Shown piece by piece: positions 31,652 to 41,379 of a stretch of DNA of 64,000 nucleotides. A program made the translations under genes and the position numbers. The notes below the pieces were generated by a model, which was not told the DNA's origin, ran no database searches, and worked only from the letters and a program-made list of their open reading frames with translations. The DNA comes from Treponema sp. UBA4377 (lineage in GTDB: Bacteria; Spirochaetota; Spirochaetia; Treponematales; Treponemataceae): positions 28,116-92,115 of the forward strand of contig DGRX01000015.1 in assembly GCA_002391235.1 (NCBI GenBank), in the 5' to 3' direction. The first letter of the stretch is position 1; each line of letters begins with the position of its first letter.

Positions 31652-34600
31652 CTATGCCGACTGCCTTAATTCAATCCTTGTCAGTTCATAAATTTCCTTT
31701 CCGCTTTGGGTCAGCTTGTAAAAGTCCGCGCGGCTTATGTCGCTCCAAGACTTGGGGCCGTAGCCGCCGCCCTGCCAAGGATCCATCACAGAAAGCGTAG
31801 AGCTCTTGTAGTTTTTTTCGTCAGTGTAAGCCATGGAGTCAAAGAGAACGGAATGGCTGCCGTTGACTCTCATATGCGTAAAGTAAACTTCGCTTTCGTC
31901 GCGCGAGCTTTTTACAAGGCGGTCAAAAATGCTTTGCCGGTTGTCAACAAGCTTTCCGCCCTTGGCAATGTCAGCGTCCACCGAAAAGTCCTTTCCGTCT
32001 TTTTGCAGGTAGTCGCCGCCCGCGATTGCGTTGACGGCGTTCACGTAGGAGTCGCCATGCGTCAGGCAATTCTTTTGGGTCACGCCGTTATTGTCCGTTC
32101 CGTAAACAAACAAGTCTTGGTCTTTTAAAATTTCGTTGGCTTGGGCGAGCGTTCCGACATTGCCGGTAATCGAATAGGCTATGTAGGCTGCGGTTGCCAA
32201 AGTACAGCCGTAATTCTTTAAGTCAGTGTTGTAGGTTTCAGGCTCGTAGCCGTATTTTTCGTTTGCGACGCCTTCGACAATTTCCGACTCAGCCTTGGCG
32301 CGCGCGGCTTTTTCAAACTCCTTAATGCCGGCCTCAGTCACAGAGTCGCCGTTCTTCTTGCAATAATTTTTCAACTCCCGCGCCACATAGCGGTCCACGG
32401 CGTTTTCCTTTGCAAGCTTGTTGTATTCTTCCATCGAAAGGCTTTGGCCCAAAAGGACGCCCCTGTTTTCCTCAACGTTTTGGAACCATGGCTGCTCAAG
32501 CAATTGAGCGAGGCCCAATTTTTTTTCAGAACCGCCGGCTTTCGCTTGCTCTTGGGCGTCCGCGTAAATGGCGTATACGCCCGCCATTCCGTTTTGCTTG
32601 TAGGCGGAAGCCAGAACTGCGAGCGAGTTTTTGTCCTGAACATTTTCCAAGTCAAAGTCCAACGCTTGGGAAGCGCGGGAAAGAGCGGACGAAACTTGAG
32701 CCATAGAAGACAAGGCGGCGTCCGACTTTAGCTTGTCTTTTGCCTTTTTAATTTCTTCCTCTGTGTACGCGGAACCGTCTGGCTTTTCTAGCTTGGAAAA
32801 ATCGATGGCGTCAATCGCCGCTTCCTTGTCCAGGCCTTTTAGATTTTGCAAAGACGCCATGGCGGCTATCATCGCCTGCCCCTCTTTTCCTTGCGACAAA
32901 AGCGCCTGGTCCAAAATTATTGCGTCGTCCAAAGTCCGGCCAAACTTTGAGGAATCGGCGCCGCCCTCAAAAAGAAGCCGGCGCTTTTGATTGAACAAGT
33001 CCGAAGCAAGCTGGACATTATCCTTGCCTCCAGACATAGCCAAAAGATTGGAGGCGTTTAAAAGCGCCCGTTCTTCCTGGCTTCCTGACTTTAGGCCTGA
33101 GACTTTCGCCGCGTCGTTAACGCCTTTGCCGAAAGCGGCAAGGCTTTGCAGCGAAAGGTCCGCCCCGCCCCTTCCAAAGGCCGCCGTAAAATCGCCGCCT
33201 GAAATTCCAAGCTCCAACAAGCCTACGCCGCCAACGCTCAAGACATTCACCTTAAAGTCCCCGGTGGCCAAATAATTCAAGCCTTGCCCGGCAAGCGCTC
33301 CGATTGTGGAGTTCATCGATTGAATGTTTCCAAAGACATTTGAATTTAGCGCAAGGCCGTTTGCGTCCAAGTTGTTAAAGGCTCCAAGGCTTTGGCCCAA
33401 AAAGCTTCCGGCGGCGTTCGCAATCGCGCCCGCGTCAAGCCAGGAAGATGCGGCCCTATCCCAATCCATTTTTCCGCTGGCAAAGTCAAAGGCTTCCACA
33501 TAATTTGAGGCGACATTGTTTAAATATCCGCCGGCCGCGTTTTGCATTCCTTTTAAAACCTGGCTTCCCGCTCCGCCATTAAAAAAGCCGGAAGAGTTTT
33601 TTAAGAAATTTCCCGCCGCGTTTCCCAGCGCGGAAACAGCCTTTGAAACGCCCGACAAAAGCCCTTGTTTCGCAAAGTCGGAAGCGACTTCGGCAAAGGA
33701 CTTGTAGCCAAGCCCGACATCCAAGATTCCAAAGACTACGTCGTCAACATATCTTAAAGCGTAAAACGCGGGAAATGACGAAACGATGTCAAAAACGACG
33801 CCGACAATATCCCTTATGGAAGGAAAGTTAAAGCCGTCAACACTCATAAGCTTTTGGCAGTAAATCGGTTTTTCAAACTCGGAAGCGGCGGCCGCCGACA
33901 CGATGGAATTCCATTGAAAGTCAAGAAGAATTTTTCCGATTTGTCCAGAACCAAAATCCATCACATTGCTTTCGCGCGATTCCGTCGGATCGACATTTTG
34001 TTTAAAGACCGGAGCCCTTCCTATGTGCTCGTCAAGGCGGCCGCCGGATTTTTGGCTTGAAGGCGATCCAAAAATTTCTTCCGACCAATCTTGGATTTTC
34101 TTTTGCGCTTCCTCCACCTTTTTCATAATGTAGAATTCGCTAGAGCCGGAATAAGCCGAAGCGTCCAAGTCGTATTTTGGCGCGGCGGCGGTAAAATATT
34201 CGTAACGGTGGACTTCTTGCCTTTTTCTGCTTACATTCAACACGGACACGTCAATTATGGCGTTTCGATGGATAAGGGAATCCACTGAATAGCCCGCCTC
34301 TCGAACCATTTCCAACTCCCAATTTTCGACATACTTGTTCTTTTCCTTAATGCCGTCCAAACTATCCCTTACGCGTTTTTCAAGAAAGGCTTGGCATTGT
34401 TGGGCTGACGCTTTTGCCGCGCTTTCTTGCAGGCTTTTTTGCAATTCTCTTTGGGCCTTTAAGGCCATATCGCAGTCCTTGATCAACGAAGCGTCCATTT
34501 TTTCAAAAAAGAATTGGGAATATGATTCGTTTTGCGCCGCGCTAACAAGGCTTTTTGTCAAATCCGCAAGGCGTGAAAATTTTTGCGGGTCGCAAATGGA

Positions 34601-37600
34601 ATCGACATAACTTTCGCTTTTGCCGTCCTCGTCAAACGCCGACTTTAAGCTTTGGACTGTCGAATACGAAGCTTTCGGCTGCCAGCTTTCCGACATATAC
34701 TGCCTAAAAAGCCAATCCTCTTTTTGATCCAAAAAATCCTTGTAATTCCGCTCCCATTCCTTGCTTGAATTTTCATAATTCAAGGCAAATTGCTTTTGCC
34801 AAGAATTGAAGGACAAGTTGATTTTTTCTTTGGCGGAAAGCCATTCCTCTTGAGCCGTGTCCAAAATAATTTTATTCTTGTCTTCCCAAAGGGCTCGCTG
34901 CTCGTCAAAATCCGCGTAAATGAACAAGCCCATGTTTTTTTGCTGGTCAAAGCGGTTTTTGTTTGAGTACGCGACAGCCTCTTCCGCCAAAGAATTGTAG
35001 AGGGCAAAAGCTTCGGCCATATAGTCTTCGGCGGGCCTATTCATTTTTGCAGGCATGCTTCTAATAAGGTCTTTTGAATAAAATGAAAGCAAGTCTTGAT
35101 AATACGAAGCCTTGTCAAACGTCAAGTCGCCTTCTCTCATGGCGACAAAATTTTCAAGACTTTCCTTTTTGTCAAGATAGTTTTCCGCCAAAATCCCGCT
35201 CATTCTCTGCATCGCGCTTCTTATGTCGTAAAAGTCTTCTTTGGAGGAGAGCTCTTCAAAAAAATCCTTTAAGCTTTTTTGCGAAGTCTGGCTGTCGCGG
35301 ATAGTCATAAAGTATGAGGAATTGACTCCCAAAGTTCCCAAGTCAAAGGCCTCTGCAAGCGAATTTTTAAAATTTTCCCAAGTTATTTTTCCTTGGTCCA
35401 AAACTTTTTTTCCTGAGACAAGAACGTTCAGCTTTTCCCTTTCTTCCTTTTCTTGCTTTTTCGCCTTAAGCCAGTTTGCCTCCAGCTTTTGATAGTTGGA
35501 AAGCCGTTCCTCCAAGTTGATTTTGCAGCCGTTCCTTACCGCTTCCATATCGTCAGCGTAAGCGCGGAACTGGTTGGCAAGGGCCTGACAAGCGATGGCA
35601 AGCCCCAGATATAACGCGGCCTGCGGCGCGGCCCACGCCCCTATTCCAAAAGGAAGCGCGCAGATAAAGCTAAAGACGGCCGCCATAGAAAAGAAAACCT
35701 TGGAGTTCTGATCATTCGTTGACTCTTCGCTTCGAACTCTTTTTAAAGGCTTTTCCATTGCGGCCGCAACAAACGCGTTCCTAAAGGCCTTGTCCAAATC
35801 CAAATTCTTGGACAGCGTTTGTTCCGAATAAAGAATGAATTTAGCGATGTCCTCCTCGCCTCCCAAAGAAATGACGCGGTCGTAGGCCTCCTTTATGATT
35901 TTCATTCGTTCATTATAATAAAGCTTGCTTACGTCGACTCCATGAATGGAATCGGACAAGTCGCCTATCTTAAAGTTTCCGTTGACAGTTGGATCCTCGC
36001 CGGAATTGAACCAATCGCCCTTTTGGCCTTGCTTTGCCTCGCTTTTTATTTGGAGAACGCAAAAATACAAGTCAACCAAACCATATGGCTTGGACTTTAA
36101 CTCCTCCAAAAAATCCAACGCGTCAACTTTTGCCTTTGTTGAATAATAATTGTTTTGATAAACGTCGGTCTGCAAGACCGAATAGTCAGAAAGATATTGG
36201 GTCAAAAGACTTTGATTTTGCCCGGCAGGCGCGTCAAAGCTTTTATTCAAAGAAAACGAATAGTTGTTTTCTTGGTCCACGCTTACAACAAGCGAAGCTT
36301 TTGCAAAGTCAGACAACGAAGCCTGGTCTCCTTGCGGAACGGATTCGCAGACCAACCTTTGCTCGGCCGCCCGCAATCGCTCCTGCGCCTCAAAAAGTTT
36401 TTCCGTTTGGTCGGCCACCCGGCTTTCGTATTCAAAAAGCATGATTCGGCCTTTATAATAATTCAGGCATTCCGTTTTGTACGCGTCCGCCAATGGATCG
36501 GCCCTTTCTTGCTCAATCGCGTTCAAAGCGTCAAGGGCGGCCTGTGCCTTTTTAAGGGCCTCTTGCGAAGACTTTAACATTTCCGCTGGGTCGTAGGAAT
36601 CGTGAAGATATTCGTTCTGGGCGTAAAAATATATTTCCTGAGCCAACCGATAGTCGCGGCGCGCTTGCTCAAGTTTATCATAAGCCTTTTGCGCTTCTTC
36701 CAAAAAACTGTTGTAGACATTGCAGGCCGCGATATAACGGTTTATCTTGCTGTCCGGCATTCCCGAACTTATTCCGTCCAAGCATTTTTCGTATTCCCTT
36801 TGAACGGCTTGAACGGCGCCGCCTTGCCGGGTCATTTTTAAGTCAACGCTTTCCATTTCTTTCGCGCTGCCCAACAAAAAGTCCAGCCGCGAAAATATTT
36901 CCTCAAGCAAGCCCTTTCTGCCAAAAGAAAGCCTTTTAAAGTTTTCCCTGTCATAGCCCAAAGATTCAAGGGGTGCAGTCTCTTGAAGCAAAAAGTCTTC
37001 GCATTCTTGGCAAAACCAATTTATAGGTGAAAAATTGATTTTGCCCAGCCACTGCGAGCAAGAGCTGATTTTTTGAGCCAATTTTTTTTCCAAGGAGGCG
37101 CAATCTTGTTGGCAGAGCAAAAGCTCCTTGTATAATTTCACCGCCGCTGCGGTAAAACCAGAAGCGCCATTCGCGGCTTGGTCCAAATCGGAAAAGTATT
37201 CCTCAAGACTCTTTCCGGGCCCCAAAAGGATTCTTTCTTGCGCGGCGCTTTTCGCCGCCTGCGCCTCCTCCGCCAAAATAGCGCGCGAATACGCCTTGTA
37301 ATCCTGGAAAATGCCCTCAAAATCAGAATTTCCGTCAAAAAAGGCATGGATTTCCTCGCCGCTTCCATCAACCAGCAAAAGAATCGCCTCCTTTTCCGCC
37401 GAATCGCCGTCAACATCCTCATACGCAGTTTCGACGGCGGTTCTGAGCAATTCTATTTGTTCAGAAAGATTCTCTTGATAGCTTTCCTCTTCTTCCAAAC
37501 AATAATGATATAAAAAGCGCTTAAAATCTTCGCTGTCGTAATTCAATGAATCCAAATCAAAAAGCAATTCCAGCGACGGATCCTTTTCTATTCGTTCCAA

Positions 37601-39682
37601 CAAATCAAGCCGCTCTTGGTAAATTTGATCATAAACCTCTCGCTCTTGGTCAATTCGCTCCAAAAGTTTTTGGGAATCCTCCAAGGCCTCGTAATACTTG
37701 TCCCGCTCCTCCAAAAGATCAAGGCTTTTTTCTTCCGCCTTATTTATTGCGATTTGATAATTTTCTTGAGCCAGTTTATACGCGTCGAGCGCGTCGGCCA
37801 AATTTTTTTCCGTCTGAAAAGCCCATTCCAAATCGCTAAAATCGTTTTGAGCGTAATCCAGCACGGCTTTGGAAATTTGAACTCTCTTTGTCCAATAATC
37901 AACCAGCCAAGAAGCCTTCGCTTTTTCGCTGGAAAGTTCGTCAACAATTTTTATATTGGCGCAAGAATCAGAATACAATGCGTAAAGAGCGCTTTTCGCC
38001 CTTTGCGAAAAGGCGTCGTACAAGTCAAGCCATTCAAAAAGCTCTTGGCTAACGCTTAACAAATCGCTTGCGTCCGACAGACAGTCCCAATATTCTTCCG
38101 CCACTCCGGGCGCGTAACGACGGTCTTTAAGGATTTTTCTGCAAGCGGCGCAAAGGGCTTCCACGCTGTCATCTTTAGAGCAACTCCAATATTGATAGCT
38201 TCCAGTATAGTCATAGCCTTCGCCAGTCCACGCGCTTTGCGACGAATGTCCGCCGGGACTTTGGCTTGCCTTGTACTGCTCGTCTATCCAATGGCCAAGC
38301 GCGTCCATATATTCGTCGTATTTTTTTTGTTCGATTTTTTTATAGCAGTCATTCAGGCTATTGGCAAGGCTTTCTTTCCAAGAATAGATTTGGTTTTTTA
38401 AATATGAAGTTGAAACTAAACTAAGGTCAAATTTTTTCCCAATGGGATTGTCCTCGCTTTTCCAATAAGAATAAAGGCCGTTGTATTTTTCGCCCCAACG
38501 CTCGTACCAAAGCTCAACGCCTTTTTGCGCGATTTCAAGAATGGCGCGGCTTTGGGCATAGGATTCCTCTTGGCTTTGAACAACTTGCCTTTTATGTTCG
38601 CTTTCCCAAAGCAGGGCGTTCTGAAAATCCCGCAAGCTTTGCTCGATTTCTTTGTCGAGCGATTCAAGTTTTTGCCGCCATTCGCTTCTTCCCGCTTGTA
38701 TTTGCTCCTCAATTTTTTTGCTCCATGCAATCTTTCTGTTTTGCAACTCATCGTAGGCCTCCTGCCATTTTTTGTTGTCGTTGACATAGATGTTTTCCGC
38801 CTCTTTCTCCCAATCAGAACGGGCGCTTAAAAATTCCTCTTCGGCGTCGCTCCATTTTTTCAAGCCAAGTTCAAGTTCCTTTTCAAAGCGGCCAAGCCAA
38901 TTTTTTTCGGCCTCCATTTTTGCCTGCAAGTCTTTTTGGTCAACAAAATCCGGTTGCTCCTGCAAAGAATTAAAAAGCCGCTCTATCGAACGCTCGCTTT
39001 CGTTTTCGATTTGGCTTGAAAGCTTGTCGGCAATAAACATGGCCGCTTGGCTGTCGCTCATTCTTTTTAGGGAATCGTGGTCGTACAAAAGCTGATTGGT
39101 CAGTTCGTTAAGGGCTTGGCTCTCGATATAATACGCCTCTCTCTCAACGCTTTGGCCGGAAAGTCCTTCCGTATGCTTTTTAATTATCTCCCGCGCCTCT
39201 TCTTTGTATTGCGCCTTGGCTTCCAAAATGTTTTCTTTGGACACAATTCGGCTTTTGTTGCCGTCTTGATCCGTATAAAAGAATTCTTGGGCTAATTTTT
39301 TAAGCTCGGAATAAAGCGCGCTTTTTTGAATTTCTTGGACTTGGGACTTCCTTTGTTCCAAAAACCATTCGTTAAAAACGCCGTCTGCCCGCTCGCTTAA
39401 AGCTTCTCGCAAGCGTTCCCTCTGGAAAAACCAATCCTCCAAAGAGGCCGTCTTTAAGTCCAGAGCGCTTTGCTCCCATTCGCAAAGGGAAGCGTTCAAG
39501 CCCTGCCTCGCCAAGTCTTCAAAGCGCTCTTGGCTTGTTTGGATTTTCGCCCGCTCCAAATACAAGTCCAAGGTTCTTTGTCCGGCCATAAGGCTTTGGG
39601 CGTAGTCCGCGGCGAACAAAACGTTCCCCAAATAAACAAAAAGCGCCAAAAAGGCTCCAAAACGTGAAATTCCGTTTTTCAA
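31652..39682 (-). CDS. giant exported coiled-coil protein with C-terminal C39-like cysteine peptidase domain
   Basis: 2676 residues with a signal peptide (about 1-24, ending VLFAADYA). Residues 30-1300 are almost wholly helical and coiled-coil-like, rich in Glu, Lys, Gln, Trp and Tyr (repeated SWKKQ/WEDKNK-type units). A hydrophobic hairpin lies near 1328-1375. A second helical region runs to about 1900. A Gly/Ala/Ser-rich, partly hydrophobic stretch spans about 1950-2150. The last 190 residues resemble a papain-fold C39-type peptidase: Cys2493 (NYGCTLAT), His2610 (GSHSVLF), Asp2634 (VMDPW). The start is TTG with AGGAGG 7 nt upstream. The architecture recalls polymorphic-toxin or long leptospiral surface proteins; no relationship is proven. 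Confidence 0.8.
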   Translation of the reverse strand: MKNGISRFGAFLALFVYLGNVLFAADYAQSLMAGQRTLDLYLERAKIQTSQERFEDLARQGLNASLCEWEQSALDLKTASLEDWFFQRERLREALSERADGVFNEWFLEQRKSQVQEIQKSALYSELKKLAQEFFYTDQDGNKSRIVSKENILEAKAQYKEEAREIIKKHTEGLSGQSVEREAYYIESQALNELTNQLLYDHDSLKRMSDSQAAMFIADKLSSQIENESERSIERLFNSLQEQPDFVDQKDLQAKMEAEKNWLGRFEKELELGLKKWSDAEEEFLSARSDWEKEAENIYVNDNKKWQEAYDELQNRKIAWSKKIEEQIQAGRSEWRQKLESLDKEIEQSLRDFQNALLWESEHKRQVVQSQEESYAQSRAILEIAQKGVELWYERWGEKYNGLYSYWKSEDNPIGKKFDLSLVSTSYLKNQIYSWKESLANSLNDCYKKIEQKKYDEYMDALGHWIDEQYKASQSPGGHSSQSAWTGEGYDYTGSYQYWSCSKDDSVEALCAACRKILKDRRYAPGVAEEYWDCLSDASDLLSVSQELFEWLDLYDAFSQRAKSALYALYSDSCANIKIVDELSSEKAKASWLVDYWTKRVQISKAVLDYAQNDFSDLEWAFQTEKNLADALDAYKLAQENYQIAINKAEEKSLDLLEERDKYYEALEDSQKLLERIDQEREVYDQIYQERLDLLERIEKDPSLELLFDLDSLNYDSEDFKRFLYHYCLEEEESYQENLSEQIELLRTAVETAYEDVDGDSAEKEAILLLVDGSGEEIHAFFDGNSDFEGIFQDYKAYSRAILAEEAQAAKSAAQERILLGPGKSLEEYFSDLDQAANGASGFTAAAVKLYKELLLCQQDCASLEKKLAQKISSCSQWLGKINFSPINWFCQECEDFLLQETAPLESLGYDRENFKRLSFGRKGLLEEIFSRLDFLLGSAKEMESVDLKMTRQGGAVQAVQREYEKCLDGISSGMPDSKINRYIAACNVYNSFLEEAQKAYDKLEQARRDYRLAQEIYFYAQNEYLHDSYDPAEMLKSSQEALKKAQAALDALNAIEQERADPLADAYKTECLNYYKGRIMLFEYESRVADQTEKLFEAQERLRAAEQRLVCESVPQGDQASLSDFAKASLVVSVDQENNYSFSLNKSFDAPAGQNQSLLTQYLSDYSVLQTDVYQNNYYSTKAKVDALDFLEELKSKPYGLVDLYFCVLQIKSEAKQGQKGDWFNSGEDPTVNGNFKIGDLSDSIHGVDVSKLYYNERMKIIKEAYDRVISLGGEEDIAKFILYSEQTLSKNLDLDKAFRNAFVAAAMEKPLKRVRSEESTNDQNSKVFFSMAAVFSFICALPFGIGAWAAPQAALYLGLAIACQALANQFRAYADDMEAVRNGCKINLEERLSNYQKLEANWLKAKKQEKEEREKLNVLVSGKKVLDQGKITWENFKNSLAEAFDLGTLGVNSSYFMTIRDSQTSQKSLKDFFEELSSKEDFYDIRSAMQRMSGILAENYLDKKESLENFVAMREGDLTFDKASYYQDLLSFYSKDLIRSMPAKMNRPAEDYMAEAFALYNSLAEEAVAYSNKNRFDQQKNMGLFIYADFDEQRALWEDKNKIILDTAQEEWLSAKEKINLSFNSWQKQFALNYENSSKEWERNYKDFLDQKEDWLFRQYMSESWQPKASYSTVQSLKSAFDEDGKSESYVDSICDPQKFSRLADLTKSLVSAAQNESYSQFFFEKMDASLIKDCDMALKAQRELQKSLQESAAKASAQQCQAFLEKRVRDSLDGIKEKNKYVENWELEMVREAGYSVDSLIHRNAIIDVSVLNVSRKRQEVHRYEYFTAAAPKYDLDASAYSGSSEFYIMKKVEEAQKKIQDWSEEIFGSPSSQKSGGRLDEHIGRAPVFKQNVDPTESRESNVMDFGSGQIGKILLDFQWNSIVSAAAASEFEKPIYCQKLMSVDGFNFPSIRDIVGVVFDIVSSFPAFYALRYVDDVVFGILDVGLGYKSFAEVASDFAKQGLLSGVSKAVSALGNAAGNFLKNSSGFFNGGAGSQVLKGMQNAAGGYLNNVASNYVEAFDFASGKMDWDRAASSWLDAGAIANAAGSFLGQSLGAFNNLDANGLALNSNVFGNIQSMNSTIGALAGQGLNYLATGDFKVNVLSVGGVGLLELGISGGDFTAAFGRGGADLSLQSLAAFGKGVNDAAKVSGLKSGSQEERALLNASNLLAMSGGKDNVQLASDLFNQKRRLLFEGGADSSKFGRTLDDAIILDQALLSQGKEGQAMIAAMASLQNLKGLDKEAAIDAIDFSKLEKPDGSAYTEEEIKKAKDKLKSDAALSSMAQVSSALSRASQALDFDLENVQDKNSLAVLASAYKQNGMAGVYAIYADAQEQAKAGGSEKKLGLAQLLEQPWFQNVEENRGVLLGQSLSMEEYNKLAKENAVDRYVARELKNYCKKNGDSVTEAGIKEFEKAARAKAESEIVEGVANEKYGYEPETYNTDLKNYGCTLATAAYIAYSITGNVGTLAQANEILKDQDLFVYGTDNNGVTQKNCLTHGDSYVNAVNAIAGGDYLQKDGKDFSVDADIAKGGKLVDNRQSIFDRLVKSSRDESEVYFTHMRVNGSHSVLFDSMAYTDEKNYKSSTLSVMDPWQGGGYGPKSWSDISRADFYKLTQSGKEIYELTRIELRQSA

Positions 39683-39783
39683 TTTATACCTCCTGACATA
39701 GAGATATAAATTTTTTTCAATATTTTGGCTTATTTTTTCAAAAAAAACAAAAAATTATATTTTTTACCGCAGGCCCCGCGCTC

Positions 39784-39812
39784 TTGAAACAATTATTCAA
39801 TATCGTTATAAT
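39784..39812 (+). promoter_or_regulatory. promoter of the tRNA-Arg/tRNA-Gly pair
   Basis: TTGAAA (39784-39789), 17 nt, TATAAT (39807-39812), 14 nt before tRNA-Arg. Confidence 0.8.
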
Positions 39813-39826
39813 GGTTATGTTTTTTA

Positions 39827-39900
<74 letters not shown>

Positions 39901-39907
39901 ATAGTTT

Positions 39908-39978
39908 GCGGTAGTAATACAACGGTAGTATGCGCGCTTCCCAAGCCCGATACGCGGGTCCGACTCCCGTCTACCGCT
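39908..39978 (+). tRNA. divergent tRNA-Gly (anticodon CCC)
   Basis: 71 nt, the usual tRNA-Gly length, 7 nt after tRNA-Arg: acceptor GCGGTAG/CTACCGC, D-stem ATAC/GTAT, anticodon loop TTCCCAA, variable loop ATAC, discriminator T. Departures from consensus: a C-C mismatch in the middle of the anticodon stem, A instead of G at position 10, and a T-loop TCCGACT with C at position 55. It may be functional, specialised or decaying. Confidence 0.8.
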
Positions 39979-40057
39979 TAGAAATAACCTAACAAGAATT
40001 GTAATACAAAGCCTTATATTTTATTCAAAACAACAGAGGACCCGCCGCAGCGAGCGC

Positions 40058-40918
40058 TTAGAGGACCACGCGCTGGCAAAGCAGCGACACTCCCTCCGCA
40101 GCTTTGCCGCTTAAAATCATTTCTTCGATTTTTTCTTTTGAATAGGAATCAGGATAAAGCGCGACAATCGAATCGTCGCCGCTTTGCAAAAAGTTTTCCT
40201 TTCCAAAATCGCTGTAGCGGGTGGCGCCGACGCTGACAAAGATTTTTTGGGGAAAGCCCGCGGCAAGCAAATACGAGTGAATGTCTTCCGCCGGCCCTAT
40301 GTCTTTTTGATTGTTGAACTTGTCCAAAAGCCAGTCGTTCAGCTTTTTTCCAAAATACGAGTAGCCGTTCACAGGGCTGTTCTCGCCGTACTCAAAAAGC
40401 TTTCCGCCGCGGCGCAAATACGAGGCGATTCTGTAGCGGTCAAAGATTCCCGGCTCAACTTTTATCGCTTGGGAGCTAAAGCCCTTGCTTGACGGGCCCC
40501 AGTTTTTCTTTACGCTGATTTTCAGCTCGCCCTCTTTGCGGATGGAAACGTCGTTTGACGCTCCAAAAAAACGGGGCTCCAGCGCCAAAAGCTTTTGTCC
40601 CTGCCATTGCGCGTCAAAGACAAGGGCCATCTCAGGCTCTATTTGAACTTTTTGCTCGCCCTTAGGAAAGACGATTTTTTCTGCGTCAAAGGGAAATGTG
40701 TTTAGGAACGAAGGAACAACCGACGCCCCGCTTTCCTTGAAAGCGCCCTGGACGCGAGTCAAAGCCGGAATGTATGTCGGAAAAAGCGCCTTGGGGGCCG
40801 CCGCGTCCAAAACCTTTATCGCCGTAAAATTTTCGGCCTCGCCCGCCTGCTCCAAGTGCCCGGTAAAATTTCCCGCCACTCCAAAACACGCCGCGCCAGT
40901 CAAGTCAATCGTTTCCAT
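40058..40918 (-). CDS. conserved protein, DUF5718-like
   Basis: A 286-residue soluble protein. The N-terminus (FGVAGNFTGHLEQAGEAENF) and the phrase LFPTYIP resemble the uncharacterised DUF5718 family as I recall it; no activity is known. The ATG at 40918 is chosen because the frame further upstream runs antisense through tRNA-Pro and encodes the tell-tale tRNA translation GFEPATSC. It also has ISVKKNWGPSSKG and DKFNNQKDIGPAEDIHSYL. Transcribed towards the tRNA-Arg/Gly pair. Confidence 0.7.
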   Translation of the reverse strand: METIDLTGAACFGVAGNFTGHLEQAGEAENFTAIKVLDAAAPKALFPTYIPALTRVQGAFKESGASVVPSFLNTFPFDAEKIVFPKGEQKVQIEPEMALVFDAQWQGQKLLALEPRFFGASNDVSIRKEGELKISVKKNWGPSSKGFSSQAIKVEPGIFDRYRIASYLRRGGKLFEYGENSPVNGYSYFGKKLNDWLLDKFNNQKDIGPAEDIHSYLLAAGFPQKIFVSVGATRYSDFGKENFLQSGDDSIVALYPDSYSKEKIEEMILSGKAAEGVSLLCQRVVL

Positions 40919-40960
40919 GCCGCCATTCTCGCGCAAAAGGCCATTTTCCGCAAGCGCGGC

Positions 40961-40989
40961 TTGCAATTTTTTTTGATTTCTGATATATT
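40961..40989 (+). promoter_or_regulatory. tRNA-Pro promoter
   Basis: TTGCAA (40961-40966), 17 nt, TATATT (40984-40989), 14 nt before the tRNA. Confidence 0.75.
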
Positions 40990-41003
40990 GATTTTCGCAT
41001 TTA

Positions 41004-41076
41004 CGGGATGTAGCGCAGCTGGTAGCGCGCTTGCTTTGGGAGCAAGATGTCGCAGGTTCAAATCCTGTCATCCCGA
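41004..41076 (+). tRNA. tRNA-Pro (anticodon TGG)
   Basis: 73 nt: acceptor CGGGATG/CATCCCG, D-stem GCGC/GCGC, anticodon arm CTTGC-TTTGGGA-GCAAG, T-arm GCAGG-TTCAAAT-CCTGT, discriminator A. CCA is not encoded. Confidence 0.97.
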
Positions 41077-41118
41077 CAAAAAAAATGGGCTGCATCGCAG
41101 CCCATTTTTTTTGTCGGG
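41076..41118 (+). terminator. tRNA-Pro terminator
   Basis: A perfect 19-bp hairpin with loop ATC: GACAAAAAAAATGGGCTGC paired to its complement, with eight T residues in the 3' arm. It starts next to the tRNA 3' end. Confidence 0.88.
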
Positions 41119-41379
41119 GCGATTAAGGAAATTTATCCACGCAAGCGCTCTCGCGCTCTGACGCTCCCTTCGGGTTTGCTCAAGGAAATTATTTTACCAC
41201 CCGCTCACGCGGGCTATGCAATCCCTTCGGGGCAAAGCGGGATTTGAACCGAAGCGAACGCGGCGCAAGCCGAAAAGGCCGCAAGGACGCGGCCGGCAGT
41301 GAGCGCAGGCGGCCTGAAGGAAGCGGCAGGAAGCCTCGACCGGAAGGCAAATCCTGTCATCTTCGGGGCAAAGCGCGGG
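41119..41379. repeat. repeat-rich non-coding patch with tRNA fragments
   Basis: No gene seen. AAATCCTGTCATC at 41349-41361 is an exact 13-nt copy of the tRNA-Pro T-arm/acceptor segment at 41060-41072. TTCGGGGCAAAGCG occurs twice (41226-41239 and 41362-41375), CCCTTCGGG twice, and GGGATTTGAACC reads like an antisense T-arm. It may be a scar of recombination next to a tRNA gene; no integrase is present. Confidence 0.55.

Noticed and set aside
40919..41095. N-terminal extension of the DUF5718-like protein
   Set aside because: The added residues (GFEPATSC and similar) are the classic false translation of a tRNA gene antisense strand; tRNA-Pro occupies 41004-41076.
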